Of a stretch of 64,000 nucleotides of DNA, positions 44,644-53,940 are shown one piece after another; the first letter of the stretch is position 1, and each line of letters opens with the position of its first letter. The position numbers and the translations under genes are program-made. The DNA comes from Hyphomicrobiales bacterium (GTDB taxonomy: Bacteria > Pseudomonadota > Alphaproteobacteria > Rhizobiales > Rhizobiaceae): positions 104,886-168,885 of the forward strand of contig UEGR01000008.1 of the NCBI GenBank assembly GCA_900465685.1. Reading direction: 5' to 3'. The notes under the pieces were generated by a model. It saw nothing but the letters and a program-made list of their open reading frames with translations. It did not search any database and was not told where the DNA came from.

Positions 44644-45540
44644 ATGAAGAAGCGATTGAACGCAACAGCGCGGGCCGGGCTTGGAGGCATTGCTGCGCTT
44701 CTGTTGTCAGTGTCCCTCGCTTGCGCGCAGGGGCCGTTGCCGCCCTTCAAGGACGATGCCTTCGCCTATCCCGGCGTGTTGAGCAGCGCGGATAACGGCG
44801 ATTATAAAGTCATTGATTACAATGAGATGCGCGATATCAACGGTCGCGACAGCGTGCCGGAAAAGCGCGTTAAGCACAGCTATATCTCGCTGAAGGCGCG
44901 CGCCTACCAAAAGGACGTCACCTTTCAGACTGCGGTTGGGCCGGTTAAGGCGATGGCCGCTGGCAAGCAGCAGGGCGCATCCTTCATCGTGATTTATCTG
45001 CACGGGCGCGGTGGCAATCGCTTGCAGGGAATGAATGATTTCACCTTTGGCGGCAATTTCAATCGCGTCAAAAATCTCGCTGCGCTAAACGGCGGTCTCT
45101 ACGTCACGCCGGATTTCAAGGATTTCGCCGATACCGGCGAAGCGCAGATCGCTGGGTTGATCGATGCCTTGAAAGCAACATCGCCTTCCGCACCGTTGAT
45201 CCTGTCTTGCGGTTCGCAGGGTGGTTCGCTGTGCTGGCGCATCGCGTCCAATGCAAAAGCTGGCGCTCAGCTTGCCGGGCTCATTCTGCTCGGGTCGCTG
45301 TGGGACGATGGTTTTTTCACATCGGCGACATTCAAGCGGCGTGTTCCGGTCTTCTTCGGGCATGGCAGCCGCGATCCGGTTTTCGCCATTGATCGGCAGG
45401 AAGCTTTCTATCGTGATATCCGCAAGCGTGCGCCGGGTTATCCGGTGCAGTTCCGGCGGTTTGAGTCCGGCAACCACGGTACACCGATCCGCATGAGCGA
45501 CTGGAGGGAGATGCTGAACTGGATTCTCGCAAAACAGTGA
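44644..45540 (+). CDS. Exported alpha/beta hydrolase
   Basis: A 298-residue protein with a signal peptide (cleavage near LACAQ, residue 29). The alpha/beta hydrolase fold is shown by the oxyanion region IYLHGRGGNRLQGMNDF, nucleophile Ser in SCGSQGGSLC, acid Asp in GHGSRDPVF and base His in ESGNHGTP. It resembles phospholipase/carboxylesterase-type hydrolases; the substrate is unknown. GGAGGGGAGG lies just upstream of the ATG. Confidence 0.82.
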   Translation: MKKRLNATARAGLGGIAALLLSVSLACAQGPLPPFKDDAFAYPGVLSSADNGDYKVIDYNEMRDINGRDSVPEKRVKHSYISLKARAYQKDVTFQTAVGPVKAMAAGKQQGASFIVIYLHGRGGNRLQGMNDFTFGGNFNRVKNLAALNGGLYVTPDFKDFADTGEAQIAGLIDALKATSPSAPLILSCGSQGGSLCWRIASNAKAGAQLAGLILLGSLWDDGFFTSATFKRRVPVFFGHGSRDPVFAIDRQEAFYRDIRKRAPGYPVQFRRFESGNHGTPIRMSDWREMLNWILAKQ

Positions 45541-45670
45541 CGACAGTTTTGTGGATGCGAATCGAAATTCCGGCTCTGTGGCGTTCCTGCCACTCGACAA
45601 TCGGCTAAAAGCGAATAGTTATCGAAATTAAAATTTTACCTATCCAGCAGACCTTATGAGGTAGACCATT

Positions 45671-46138
45671 ATGTACGGACGAGTCCGCACCGGAGCCCGT
45701 TTCTTTGCAATCGCCATGTTGGCGCCGCTTGCTGCCGCCTGTACGACGACTGCACCGGTTGCCATCACCCCCGGCAAGACTGACTCGCCGGTGCCTGCAG
45801 CCAGCTCTTCGCTGCCGAGCTTCATCCCGACCCCGGTAAAGACGGTCGACTATTCTCTGGCACAGCCTTGCATCACGGCTGCTGCCAACAAGTACTTCCT
45901 GCCGGAGCACGCTATCAGCGCTGTCGATTCCCGCCCGGGCGCCAATGGCGGCACGGATGTGGACCTGAAGGTTGATCTGCGCACCGCAGTTTGCCAGCTT
46001 ACGGCCAAGGGTGGCGTGCGCGCCGTTATCGACACCTCGCCGAAGAGCGCCGATCAGGTTGCCGCTGAAGCCGCAGCAGCCAAGGCGGACGCTGCCGCAG
46101 CAGCCGCGCCGAAGAAGACCAAGGAGAAGAAGAACTGA
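45671..46138 (+). CDS. Putative lipoprotein with Ala/Lys-rich tail
   Basis: A 155-residue protein with a lipoprotein signal and lipobox LAAAC (Cys24). The linker is Thr/Pro/Ser-rich, followed by a small domain with two Cys (PCITAAANKYF, AVCQLTAKGG) that may form a disulfide, and a C-terminal tail of Ala and Lys (KADAAAAAAPKKTKEKKN). The family is not recognised. A strong bidirectional terminator follows. Confidence 0.75.
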   Translation: MYGRVRTGARFFAIAMLAPLAAACTTTAPVAITPGKTDSPVPAASSSLPSFIPTPVKTVDYSLAQPCITAAANKYFLPEHAISAVDSRPGANGGTDVDLKVDLRTAVCQLTAKGGVRAVIDTSPKSADQVAAEAAAAKADAAAAAAPKKTKEKKN

Positions 46139-46162
46139 TTCAATAAACTTGGATAAGTTATG

Positions 46163-46190
46163 AAAAAGGCAGGGATTTCCCTGCCTTTTT
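46163..46190. terminator. Bidirectional intrinsic terminator
   Basis: A 13-base stem (AAAAAGGCAGGGA with TCCCTGCCTTTTT) around a 2-base loop, with A- and T-runs on both sides, lies between the convergent lipoprotein gene and the cbiG/cobJ fusion gene. Confidence 0.92.
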
Positions 46191-46196
46191 GTTTGA

Positions 46197-47891
46197 TCAT
46201 TTATCCGGCTTTTCGCCATACCAGCGCGGCGTATAAACCCATTCGCCGCCTGTTGCGCGCTCAAACCGCTGCGTATGGGATGACCCGACGATCACCACCG
46301 TGCGCATGTCCACATCATCGGGCGTCAGCTGCCCAAGCGTTGTGACGCGGGTGGTCTCTGCCGGTCTGCCGATGTCGCGACCGAGCACGACCGGGGTTTG
46401 CGGCGCGCGATGCTGGCGCAGGATTTCCAGTGCGCGGCCAAGCTGATGCGGGCGGGCCTTGGAAATCGGATTGTAAAAGGCCATGGCGAGATCGGCTTCT
46501 GCCGCCAGCGCCAGACGCTTTTCGATCACGTCCCATGGCTTCAGATTGTCGGACAGCGACAGAATGCAGAAATCATGGCCGAGCGGTGCGCCACTGCGAG
46601 ACGCTGCGGCCATCGCGGCTGAAATGCCCGGCTGAATGACCAGTTCCACACCATGCCAGGCAGCATTGTCGGTTTCATGCAGTGCCTCGACCACAGCCGC
46701 CGCCATGGCAAAAACACCGGGATCGCCGGACGATACCATCGCCACAGTGCGACCAGATGCCGCCAGTTCGAAGGCGTGGCGCGCGCGCTGCATTTCCTCG
46801 CGGTTATCCGTCATATGGACGGTCTGACCGGCATGAAACGGCCCGGCCATGCGCACATAGGTCTCGTAGCCGAGAATATCTTCCGCCTGTTCGAGTTCGC
46901 GCTGCACGGCAGGCGTCATCAGATCGCGTGCGCCGGGACCAAGCCCGACCACGACCAGCTTGCCGCGTTTGCGCCCGATCCGCAGCACATCGGCTGGGGT
47001 AGGGGCGACGGCCAGCACAACGCCGTTGGTTTCCACCACGCGCTGCGGCTGCTCGACCGAAAGCTGGACGAGAGCAAGCGCATTTTCTGCAGCTGGCACA
47101 AAGCGCAGTTCTGCGCCGAGCGCGCTTGCCGCTTCATGGACTTGCGGTTTGGCGCAATGGCGCTCATGGGCAAGCAGCAGCGCGAGTGATGACGGGGCGA
47201 GACCCGCTTCGTCGAAGGCTCGTGAAATTGCATCTGCAAGATTGTCAGTCGGCTGGTCGATTGCGACGGCCACGACCTGCGGATGATAGATAAGTTCATC
47301 CGGCAGTGGCGCGCGGTTTTCCGGCGTGATGCTGATGGTGAGGCTGCCGTCGTTGGAGAACGGCAGCTTGGATGTTTGCAGCCAGCGAGAGTGTCCATTG
47401 AAGCGCAGTTTCGCGCCTGCCAGCAGGTCGGAGGTAAAGGCTTTTGCCGCATCGGGATTGGCAAGCGTCAGTTCCGCTGGCGGGTGCAACAGATTGATCC
47501 CGAACCGCAATTCACCGGAGGTGGTGATTGCCGGGGCCACCTCAAGTGCAGCGGCGATGGTTCGCGCCATGTCGTTGACGCCCGACAATCCGCCGAGAAG
47601 CGGCACAACGGCACTACCGTCTTCGGCAATCGCCAGAACCGGCGGCTCGATGCGCTTGTTCTGCAAAAGCGGGGCCAACGCGCGAATGACGATACCGGCG
47701 GCGCAGAGCGCGATGACCGGTCGGCCTTCTTCATAGAGGGTGCGTATGGTGTCGCCGAAATGGGCGAATGTCCTGTCTGCACCCGAGACGCGGTCCTGAA
47801 ATCCAAGCACCTCGGCCTGATCGAGCGCGACGGCAATACGGCGCGCCGTCGGGATCGCCGCTTCCGCCAGCGCAACGATAGCCGGCTTCAT
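46197..47891 (-). CDS. cobJ: CbiG-CobJ fusion: CbiG-like region plus precorrin-3B C17-methyltransferase
   Basis: A 564-residue protein starting at the ATG that overlaps the cobI stop (ATGA); the longer frame is rejected. Residues 50-120 match the CbiG N-terminal domain ([34 protein letters not shown]). Residues 203-300 look like a degraded CbiG C-terminal domain. Residues 311-564 are a complete CobJ methyltransferase ([43 protein letters not shown]), which does ring contraction at C17. The CbiG part may help bind or open the lactone. It is the last gene of cobG-cobH-cobI-cobJ. Confidence 0.93.
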   Translation of the reverse strand: MKPAIVALAEAAIPTARRIAVALDQAEVLGFQDRVSGADRTFAHFGDTIRTLYEEGRPVIALCAAGIVIRALAPLLQNKRIEPPVLAIAEDGSAVVPLLGGLSGVNDMARTIAAALEVAPAITTSGELRFGINLLHPPAELTLANPDAAKAFTSDLLAGAKLRFNGHSRWLQTSKLPFSNDGSLTISITPENRAPLPDELIYHPQVVAVAIDQPTDNLADAISRAFDEAGLAPSSLALLLAHERHCAKPQVHEAASALGAELRFVPAAENALALVQLSVEQPQRVVETNGVVLAVAPTPADVLRIGRKRGKLVVVGLGPGARDLMTPAVQRELEQAEDILGYETYVRMAGPFHAGQTVHMTDNREEMQRARHAFELAASGRTVAMVSSGDPGVFAMAAAVVEALHETDNAAWHGVELVIQPGISAAMAAASRSGAPLGHDFCILSLSDNLKPWDVIEKRLALAAEADLAMAFYNPISKARPHQLGRALEILRQHRAPQTPVVLGRDIGRPAETTRVTTLGQLTPDDVDMRTVVIVGSSHTQRFERATGGEWVYTPRWYGEKPDK

Positions 47892-48622
47892 GCGCCATTC
47901 CATTTCTGGCCGGGAACGAGAATGATCGAGAAATAAGGGCAATCGCTGCCGCTGACATCCGATAGCGGTACAATGCGCTGATTGGCCATGGTGGCGCGCT
48001 CGACATAAAGTGCGCGGTCCATCAGGCCCAGATCGGTCAGCACGTCGCGAACCTTGTCGAGATTCTTGCCGAGTTTCATGATTGCCGCAGCACCGGTATC
48101 GGCAAGCCTGCGCTTCAATTCGTCGGCTTCCATGACGCCGGAGAGGATCGATAGCGTCTGGTTTCGATAGACAAGCGGCGCGCCTAGCACAGCCGAAGCG
48201 CCGAGAACCGAACAGACGCCCGGAACCACCGTGGTTTCATAGGTTTCGGCAAGCCGGTCATGAATATACATGAACGAGCCGTAGAAGAACGGGTCGCCTT
48301 CCGCAATCACGGCCACATCCTGTCCCTGATCGAGATAGCCGGCAATTGTTCCCGTAATCTCACCGTAAAAATCGCTGACGATCTGCTCATAATCCATATG
48401 CGCAGGCAGCTTTTCCGTCGTCACCGGATAGATAAGCGGCACCAGAACCTGTTCCGGCGAAAGGTAATCCTCGACGATGGTGAGTGCGTTGCCCTTTTTG
48501 CCCTTGGCGGCGTGATAAGCCACCACGGGCGCTGCCTTGAGCAGTCGAAGCGCCTTGAGCGTGATGAGTTCAGGATCGCCGGGGCCGACACCCAGACCGA
48601 AAAGCTTGCCTTTTGCTGTCAT
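47888..48622 (-). CDS. cobI: Precorrin-2 C20-methyltransferase
   Basis: SAM-dependent methyltransferase of 244 residues acting on precorrin-2. Typical features are [20 protein letters not shown] at the N-terminus, [18 protein letters not shown] (about 104-121) and [20 protein letters not shown]. It overlaps the stop of cobH by one base (TAATG) and the fusion gene by four, which indicates coupled translation. Confidence 0.95.
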   Translation of the reverse strand: MTAKGKLFGLGVGPGDPELITLKALRLLKAAPVVAYHAAKGKKGNALTIVEDYLSPEQVLVPLIYPVTTEKLPAHMDYEQIVSDFYGEITGTIAGYLDQGQDVAVIAEGDPFFYGSFMYIHDRLAETYETTVVPGVCSVLGASAVLGAPLVYRNQTLSILSGVMEADELKRRLADTGAAAIMKLGKNLDKVRDVLTDLGLMDRALYVERATMANQRIVPLSDVSGSDCPYFSIILVPGQKWNGA

Positions 48623-49248
48623 TATTCGCGCTCCGAAGCCAGAGCATTGACTGCTGCGGCAGTCATGGCGCTGCCGCCGCGACGTCCGCGCACAATGACA
48701 TAGGGCACGCCGCGACTATTGGCGGCGAGTTCGTCTTTCGATTCTGCTGCGCCGACAAAGCCAACCGGCATGCCAATGATGAGCGCTGGCTTTGGCGCTC
48801 CGGCGTCCAGCATTTCGAAAAGGCGGAAGAGGGCGGTTGGCGCATTGCCGATGGCGACGATACTGCCTGCGAGATGCGGCAACCAGAGATCGAGTGCTGC
48901 GGCAGAACGGGTATTGCCAATTTTCTTCGCCAGTTCAGGCACGGAAGGGTCGTTCAGCGTACAGATGACTGGGTTGTCGGCAGGCAGACGCGAACGGGTG
49001 ATCCCTTCGGCAACCATACGCGCATCGCAAAGGATCGGCGCGCCTTTGGCCAGCGCCCGCTTGCCTGCCAGACCGGCTCCGTCCGAAAAGGCGATGTCGC
49101 TCACCACATCCACCATGCCGGAAGCATGGATGACGCGGACGGCGAGTTTTTCAAGATCGGCTGGGATACGGCTCAGATCCGCTTCAGCGCGGATGATGGC
49201 GAAGGAGCGGTCATAGATGGCCTGTCCGTCGCGAATGTAATCTGTCAT
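48622..49248 (-). CDS. cobH: Precorrin-8X methylmutase
   Basis: A 208-residue isomerase that moves the methyl group from C11 to C12 to give hydrogenobyrinic acid. It has the family stretches [20 protein letters not shown] (catalytic His in IHASG), [11 protein letters not shown], and the C-terminal [16 protein letters not shown] and [18 protein letters not shown]. The start overlaps the cobG stop by four bases. Confidence 0.96.
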   Translation of the reverse strand: MTDYIRDGQAIYDRSFAIIRAEADLSRIPADLEKLAVRVIHASGMVDVVSDIAFSDGAGLAGKRALAKGAPILCDARMVAEGITRSRLPADNPVICTLNDPSVPELAKKIGNTRSAAALDLWLPHLAGSIVAIGNAPTALFRLFEMLDAGAPKPALIIGMPVGFVGAAESKDELAANSRGVPYVIVRGRRGGSAMTAAAVNALASERE

Positions 49249-50570
49249 GGTTTCCGCTCTGGTGAATTGAGAAGGCGCGCGGCAGTGTCGATGGTCACAT
49301 CCGTCGCCAATAGCTGCCCGAAACGGGATGGTCCAGCCTTGTCTGCAAAAAAGACATCGTAGCGGCCCGGAGCACGGGCCAGAAGCGTGTGCGGGAGCGG
49401 CGCAAGCGCCGCGCAGGACTTGGTACAGCTGGTGAGATGGACCACTTCTGCGCTGTCGCCGTCAAGGAGTAACGCCAGTTCTTTCGCGTCGGCCTGCGTG
49501 TCGGAAAGGGCCGATGCACAGCCCGTCGACCCGGTGCAGCTACGCAGTCGTGATTGCGGCGCTTGCGCGAGGGTTGAAAGGCCCAGCGCGTGCAGTTGCC
49601 GGATGGTCTCGTCGCAGTTTGCGGCATCGACATTTGGCAGGACAACGCCCTGCCACGGCGTCAGCCGGATTTCGTCGCCGCTGATTTTTTGCGAAAGAGC
49701 GCCAAGCGCCCGCAGTTGCGTCGTATCGAGCCGCCCCAAAAACGGCATCGCGCCAATGTAAAAGCGCCCATCCGCCTGAATGTGGGCTCCAAGATGGGCA
49801 AGCGCGTGCGGCTGCCGTCGCTGCCAGTGGGTCGCTGGTTCGATCGGAAATGGAAGGCTTGCAGTCAGTTCGTTCAAAAACTCTTCGATAGCAATGACTT
49901 CGAAAAGTTGCTTCATGCGCGCTGCACCCTTGGAGCGGGCGAGAAATAATCGCAGCACCGCTTCCACCAAGGGAAGGGCATGATCGGCTTCTATGCGTCC
50001 CAATGCCGTTCCATCGGGTGACGAAGCGAATCCGAACGCAAAGTGACGACCGCCATCCGCTGCCGAAAGCCAAATGTCTCCCGGATGCGAGACAATTGCG
50101 CAGGCCTCGCCGCCATCGATCTGGAACGAGAATTTCGGCGAAAGTGCGTGGTAATCGGTATTGTTCTCCAGCGTTGTCAGCAGTTGGCACGCCAGCGGTG
50201 TGACATTGCACATTTGATCGCGGTCGATACCGGACGTGGGGCTGACCATGATATTGCGAATATCATCCGCCGCGGGATTATCGGCACCAAACCCGGCTTG
50301 ATAGAGCGCTGTGATCGCTTGTTCCCAGTTTTCAGGCGCTATGGCGCGTAGTTGAAAATTGGAGCGAATCGAAAGCTCCACGGCGTTCGGGCCAAATTTT
50401 TCGGCTATTTCGGCCAGCGCAAAGACTTGATCGGCGTTCACACGTCCGAGCGGCAGTTTTATGCGCGCAATCGCGCCGTCGCGCGCCATAACCATGCGCG
50501 ACAGTCCGGGACAGGCATTTCGCCTGTCAGACGGTCCGGTGCTTGTCGCTATGGTCTTTTGGTTCAACAT
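49245..50570 (-). CDS. cobG: Precorrin-3B synthase CobG
   Basis: Oxygen-dependent monooxygenase that makes the hydroxylactone precorrin-3B, hence a marker of the aerobic pathway. It is 441 residues from the ATG at 50570 (AAGGCAAC upstream); the longer open frame reaches into the divergent cobL. The nitrite/sulfite-reductase-type repeats are visible (IKLPLGRVNADQV, IRLTPWQGVVLPN), and Cys345, Cys351, Cys382 and Cys386 (CTGSTGC and CTKSC) form the 4Fe-4S ligand set. It heads the cobGHIJ operon. Confidence 0.94.
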   Translation of the reverse strand: MLNQKTIATSTGPSDRRNACPGLSRMVMARDGAIARIKLPLGRVNADQVFALAEIAEKFGPNAVELSIRSNFQLRAIAPENWEQAITALYQAGFGADNPAADDIRNIMVSPTSGIDRDQMCNVTPLACQLLTTLENNTDYHALSPKFSFQIDGGEACAIVSHPGDIWLSAADGGRHFAFGFASSPDGTALGRIEADHALPLVEAVLRLFLARSKGAARMKQLFEVIAIEEFLNELTASLPFPIEPATHWQRRQPHALAHLGAHIQADGRFYIGAMPFLGRLDTTQLRALGALSQKISGDEIRLTPWQGVVLPNVDAANCDETIRQLHALGLSTLAQAPQSRLRSCTGSTGCASALSDTQADAKELALLLDGDSAEVVHLTSCTKSCAALAPLPHTLLARAPGRYDVFFADKAGPSRFGQLLATDVTIDTAARLLNSPERKP

Positions 50571-50600
50571 AGTTGCCTTATACGCCCCCCGTGACGGGCC

Positions 50601-50622
50601 GGAAAGTGGGAACCGCTTTCGG
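50601..50622. repeat. Short imperfect palindromic element, copy 2
   Basis: GGAAAGTGGGAACCGCTTTC followed by GG, between the divergent cobG and cobL starts. Outer arms GGAAAG and CTTTC(GG) are nearly self-complementary. Similar to 43998-44020 and 53067-53089. Confidence 0.5.
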
Positions 50623-50675
50623 ACTTGCACTTGCCGTTGCCGCACCCTACGAACGAAGAAAACGGAGCGAAGAGC

Positions 50676-51887
50676 ATGACTTGCTGGCTGACGGTCATCG
50701 GCATCGGCGAAGACGGATTGAATGGGCTTGGCGAGACTGCGCGGCAGGCTCTTGCTTCGGCTGATGTGATTTTCGGCGGCAAGCGGCATCTCGGGCTGGT
50801 TGGCGAAACCTCCGGTGCCCGGCAGATCGCATGGCCTTCGCCGTTTGACGATGCTTTTCCGATGATTGCGGCCGAACGCGGCAAGTCGGTGGTGGTTCTG
50901 GCCAGCGGCGATCCAATGCATTACGGCATGGGTGCTTCCCTGACCTGGCACTTTTCACCCGATGAAATGCTGATCCTGCCTTATCCGTCGTCGTTTTCGC
51001 TGGCTGCGGCACGGATGGGCTGGTCGTTGCAGGATGTGCGCTGCCTCAGCGTGCACGGACGGCCGTTGGAATTACTGGCCAAGCATATTCTGCCCGGCGT
51101 GAAGCTATTGATCCTCAGCAATGACGGTTCTACGCCGGATAAAGTGGCACGGATACTGAACGCTTGCGGCTTTGGACCAAGCCGCATCAATGTGCTGGAA
51201 CATCTGGGCGGACCGAAAGAAAAGCGCAGTCGCGGTATTGCCGGGACATGGACGGTTCCAGCGGGTGCCAATCTGAATGTCGTCGCCGTGGAATGTCTTG
51301 CGGAGCCGGATACGAAAATTCTTCCTGCTGTCATCGGCTTGCCGGATGATGCCTTCGAAAATGACGGACAACTGACGAAGCGCGATATTCGCGCCGTGAC
51401 ATTATCGCGGTTAGCGCCGCTGCCCGGCGAAGTTCTGTGGGACGTCGGTGCGGGATGCGGTTCTATCGGCATTGAATGGATGCGCACTCATGCTTCCTGT
51501 CGCGCCATCGCCATCGAGGCGAATGAGGGCCGGCAGGGCATGATCGCCCGCAACCGCGAGGCTCTCGGCGTGCCGGGTTTGCAGATCATGGCCGGTGAAG
51601 CGCCGGGGGCACTTGCGGAACTGGAAGCGCCGGATGCGATTTTTATCGGCGGCGGCGTTACGGATGAAGGCGTGTTGCAAGCCTGCTGGGATGCGCTGAA
51701 ACCCGGCGGAAGGCTGGTTGCCAATGCCGTCACGCTGCAAAGCGAAATGCAGCTTTTCGCCTGGCGGCAGCGTTTCGGCGGCGAGTTGATACGGCTCTCC
51801 GTGGCACAGGCAGCAGGACTTGGCTCGTTCGACGTATGGCGTCAAGCGCTGCCCGTTACGCTTTATTCCGCACGCAAAGATAAATGA
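50676..51887 (+). CDS. cobL: Precorrin-6Y C5,15-methyltransferase (decarboxylating)
   Basis: A 403-residue bifunctional enzyme. The N-terminal CbiE-like domain (about 1-200; [31 protein letters not shown]) methylates C5 and C15. The C-terminal CbiT-like domain (about 230-400; [31 protein letters not shown]) binds SAM and decarboxylates the C12 acetate. The ATG at 50676 has ACGGAG upstream. It is divergent from cobG with a 105-base shared promoter region. Confidence 0.95.
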   Translation: MTCWLTVIGIGEDGLNGLGETARQALASADVIFGGKRHLGLVGETSGARQIAWPSPFDDAFPMIAAERGKSVVVLASGDPMHYGMGASLTWHFSPDEMLILPYPSSFSLAAARMGWSLQDVRCLSVHGRPLELLAKHILPGVKLLILSNDGSTPDKVARILNACGFGPSRINVLEHLGGPKEKRSRGIAGTWTVPAGANLNVVAVECLAEPDTKILPAVIGLPDDAFENDGQLTKRDIRAVTLSRLAPLPGEVLWDVGAGCGSIGIEWMRTHASCRAIAIEANEGRQGMIARNREALGVPGLQIMAGEAPGALAELEAPDAIFIGGGVTDEGVLQACWDALKPGGRLVANAVTLQSEMQLFAWRQRFGGELIRLSVAQAAGLGSFDVWRQALPVTLYSARKDK

Positions 51888-51955
51888 TGACTTGAATTGT
51901 CATCTTATATTCAGGTAAGGCTGACGCATCAGTTCATCCCAGAGGAGGACGGGTC

Positions 51956-53056
51956 GTGTCCGCACTCAACGCCAATACCCGCTTTGCGCTCAATAATGCC
52001 GGCCATATCGTCAATCAATTGCTCGATCATTTTGTAGAGCACGCCGATGTGGAACGCGACGGAACGCACGCGAAACTCGTCTTGAGCTTCGGTCAGGCCG
52101 ATGTGCAGTGGGATGACGAGACGGTCAGTGTCGATGTCAAAAGCGATGACGAGACCGGTCTTGCCTATATGAAATATTCCATTGCCGAGCATGTGCTGGA
52201 GTTTCTGGACAAGGGCAGCCCAACGCCGAAAATCATTTGGCAGGGCGATGGTGCAGCGGGTCTGCCGCTGCCTTATTTCCGCGAAATGCAGGTGATGGCC
52301 GTGTCCAATGTCACGCCGCATATGCGTCGCGTGCGCCTGAAGGGCGACAATCTTCTGCGGTTCTCGCATACCGGACTGCATATCCGCCTCCTGTTTCCAC
52401 CGAAAGCTCTCGCGCAGCCGGAATGGCCTGTGACGGGCGAAGACGGGCGTCCGGCCTGGCCGGAAGGCGATGCGAAGCTTGCCACGCGTGTTTATACGAT
52501 CCGCAATATCGATGTGGATGCGGGCTGGGTCGATATCGACATGGTCGTGCATGGTGATGATTGCGATGCACCGGGTTCGGGTTGGGCGCTTAACGCCAAG
52601 CCGGGCGATATTGTCGGTATGACTGGTCCGGGCGGCGGTGATGCAGGCGACGCCAAGTGGTATCTGCTTGCAGGCGATGAAACTGCGCTGCCAGCCATCG
52701 GTCGTATTCTTGAGCGACTGCCGGAAGATGCAAAGGCCGTTGTGCGTATCGAAATCGGTGACAAGACGGAGGAACAGAACCTCGTCTCGCGGGCCAATGT
52801 CGATGTGCAATGGCTGAACCGCAACGGTGCCGAAGCTGGCACCACGACGCTTTTGCAGGATGCGGTGCGCGCGGTTGAGTTGCCGGAAGGGGAAGAAGAT
52901 ATCTTCGTCTGGGCGGCCTGCGAATTCAATGCCTTTCGCAATATCCGCAGCTACATGCGCAAGGAACGCAATGTTCCGAAAAATCGCCAGCTGATCGTGG
53001 CCTATTGGCGACGCGGTCTGGATGGCGATAATGCCCGGAAAGCTTCGGAGGAATAA
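51956..53056 (+). CDS. Siderophore-interacting protein (ferric reductase) with N-terminal DUF2218 domain
   Basis: A 366-residue cytoplasmic flavoprotein starting at a GTG with GAGGAGG upstream. Residues 1-95 are a DUF2218 domain (LLDHFVEHADVERDG, FGQADVQWDDETV). Residues 105-235 are the FAD-binding domain (RRVRLKGDNLLRFS, RVYTIRNID). The rest is the SIP domain (WYLLAGDETALPAIGRILE, VWAACEFNAFRNIRSYMR). Such enzymes reduce ferric siderophores to release iron. A separate DUF2218 gene lies at 63521-63811. No siderophore transporter is adjacent. Confidence 0.9.
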   Translation: MSALNANTRFALNNAGHIVNQLLDHFVEHADVERDGTHAKLVLSFGQADVQWDDETVSVDVKSDDETGLAYMKYSIAEHVLEFLDKGSPTPKIIWQGDGAAGLPLPYFREMQVMAVSNVTPHMRRVRLKGDNLLRFSHTGLHIRLLFPPKALAQPEWPVTGEDGRPAWPEGDAKLATRVYTIRNIDVDAGWVDIDMVVHGDDCDAPGSGWALNAKPGDIVGMTGPGGGDAGDAKWYLLAGDETALPAIGRILERLPEDAKAVVRIEIGDKTEEQNLVSRANVDVQWLNRNGAEAGTTTLLQDAVRAVELPEGEEDIFVWAACEFNAFRNIRSYMRKERNVPKNRQLIVAYWRRGLDGDNARKASEE

Positions 53057-53066
53057 AGCATTTCCA

Positions 53067-53089
53067 GCAAAAGTGCGAAGCGGTTTTGC
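53067..53089. repeat. Short imperfect palindromic element, copy 3
   Basis: GCAAAAGTGCGAAGCGGTTTTGC has 6-base GCAAAA/TTTTGC arms. It lies between the siderophore-interacting gene stop and the terminator. Related to 43998-44020 and 50601-50622. Confidence 0.55.
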
Positions 53090-53116
53090 GTAGGATAATG
53101 CGATGAGAGTAATGTA

Positions 53117-53144
53117 AAAAAGGGGACCGAAAGGTCCCCTTTTT
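53117..53144. terminator. Bidirectional intrinsic terminator
   Basis: A 12-base stem (AAAAAGGGGACC with GGTCCCCTTTTT) with a GAAA tetraloop and T-runs on both strands. It serves the siderophore-interacting gene and the convergent dipeptide transporter operon. Confidence 0.93.
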
Positions 53145-53163
53145 AGTTGCGTCATGCGGATGT

Positions 53164-53940
53164 TCAGCGTCTGAAACCCTCGCTCGCCCGCATCAGGTTC
53201 TTTGTATAGTCGGCGTGGATATTGCCGGTGACGAGATCGCCAGCCTGCAATTGTTCGACCACTTCGCCATTGCGCATCACCGCGAGGCGGTCGCACATAT
53301 GGGTGACGACACCGAGATCGTGGCTCACCATGACGAAAGTCAGGTTACGGTCGCGGCGAACCTGTTCCAGCAGGTTGAGCACTTCCGCCTGCACCGATGC
53401 ATCAAGCGCCGATGTTGGTTCGTCGAGGAGCAGAATGCTCGGTTCGACAATCAGCGCGCGGGCAATGGCGATGCGCTGGCGCTGGCCGCCCGACAGCTGG
53501 TGCGGATAGCGGAAACGGAAGCCTGAACCGAGCCCCACTTCATCCAGTGCGCGCACGATGCGCTGTTCGGCATCGCTGACGCCGTGAATGGCGAGCGGCT
53601 CCAGCAGGAGCCGATCCACAGTCTGACGCGGGTGCAGGGAACCGTAGGGGTCCTGAAACACCATCTGCACATTGCGATAGAAAGCCTTGTCACGGGGCGT
53701 TTTGAGGGGCTTGCCGTCGATACGGATTTCTCCGTTTTCAACCGGCGCAAGGCCTGCGACTGCACGCAGAAGCGTGGACTTGCCCGAACCGGATTCACCG
53801 ACGAGCCCGTAGGATTCGCCGCGCGCCACATTGATGGTGACGGATTTCAACGCATGGAAATGGTCGAAATAGACGTCAACATCATCAACGCTGAGTGCGG
53901 GCGCTTGTGCCTGAACTTGAGCTTGCGTCATGCCTTCCAA
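53164..53940 (-). CDS. Dipeptide/oligopeptide-type ABC transporter ATPase (DppF-like)
   Basis: A 258-residue ABC ATPase. Walker A GESGSGKST, Q-loop region QMVFQDPYGSLHPRQTV, signature LSGGQRQRIAIARAL and Walker B ILLLDEPTSALD are all intact. It is somewhat short because the C-terminal oligopeptide-domain extension is small. It overlaps the upstream ATPase gene by 13 bases and is the last gene of the importer operon. Confidence 0.92.
   Translation of the reverse strand: MEGMTQAQVQAQAPALSVDDVDVYFDHFHALKSVTINVARGESYGLVGESGSGKSTLLRAVAGLAPVENGEIRIDGKPLKTPRDKAFYRNVQMVFQDPYGSLHPRQTVDRLLLEPLAIHGVSDAEQRIVRALDEVGLGSGFRFRYPHQLSGGQRQRIAIARALIVEPSILLLDEPTSALDASVQAEVLNLLEQVRRDRNLTFVMVSHDLGVVTHMCDRLAVMRNGEVVEQLQAGDLVTGNIHADYTKNLMRASEGFRR

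Noticed and set aside
50571..50951. N-terminal extension of cobG
   Set aside because: It reads into the divergent cobL; the ATG at 50570 has a ribosome site and fits the family.
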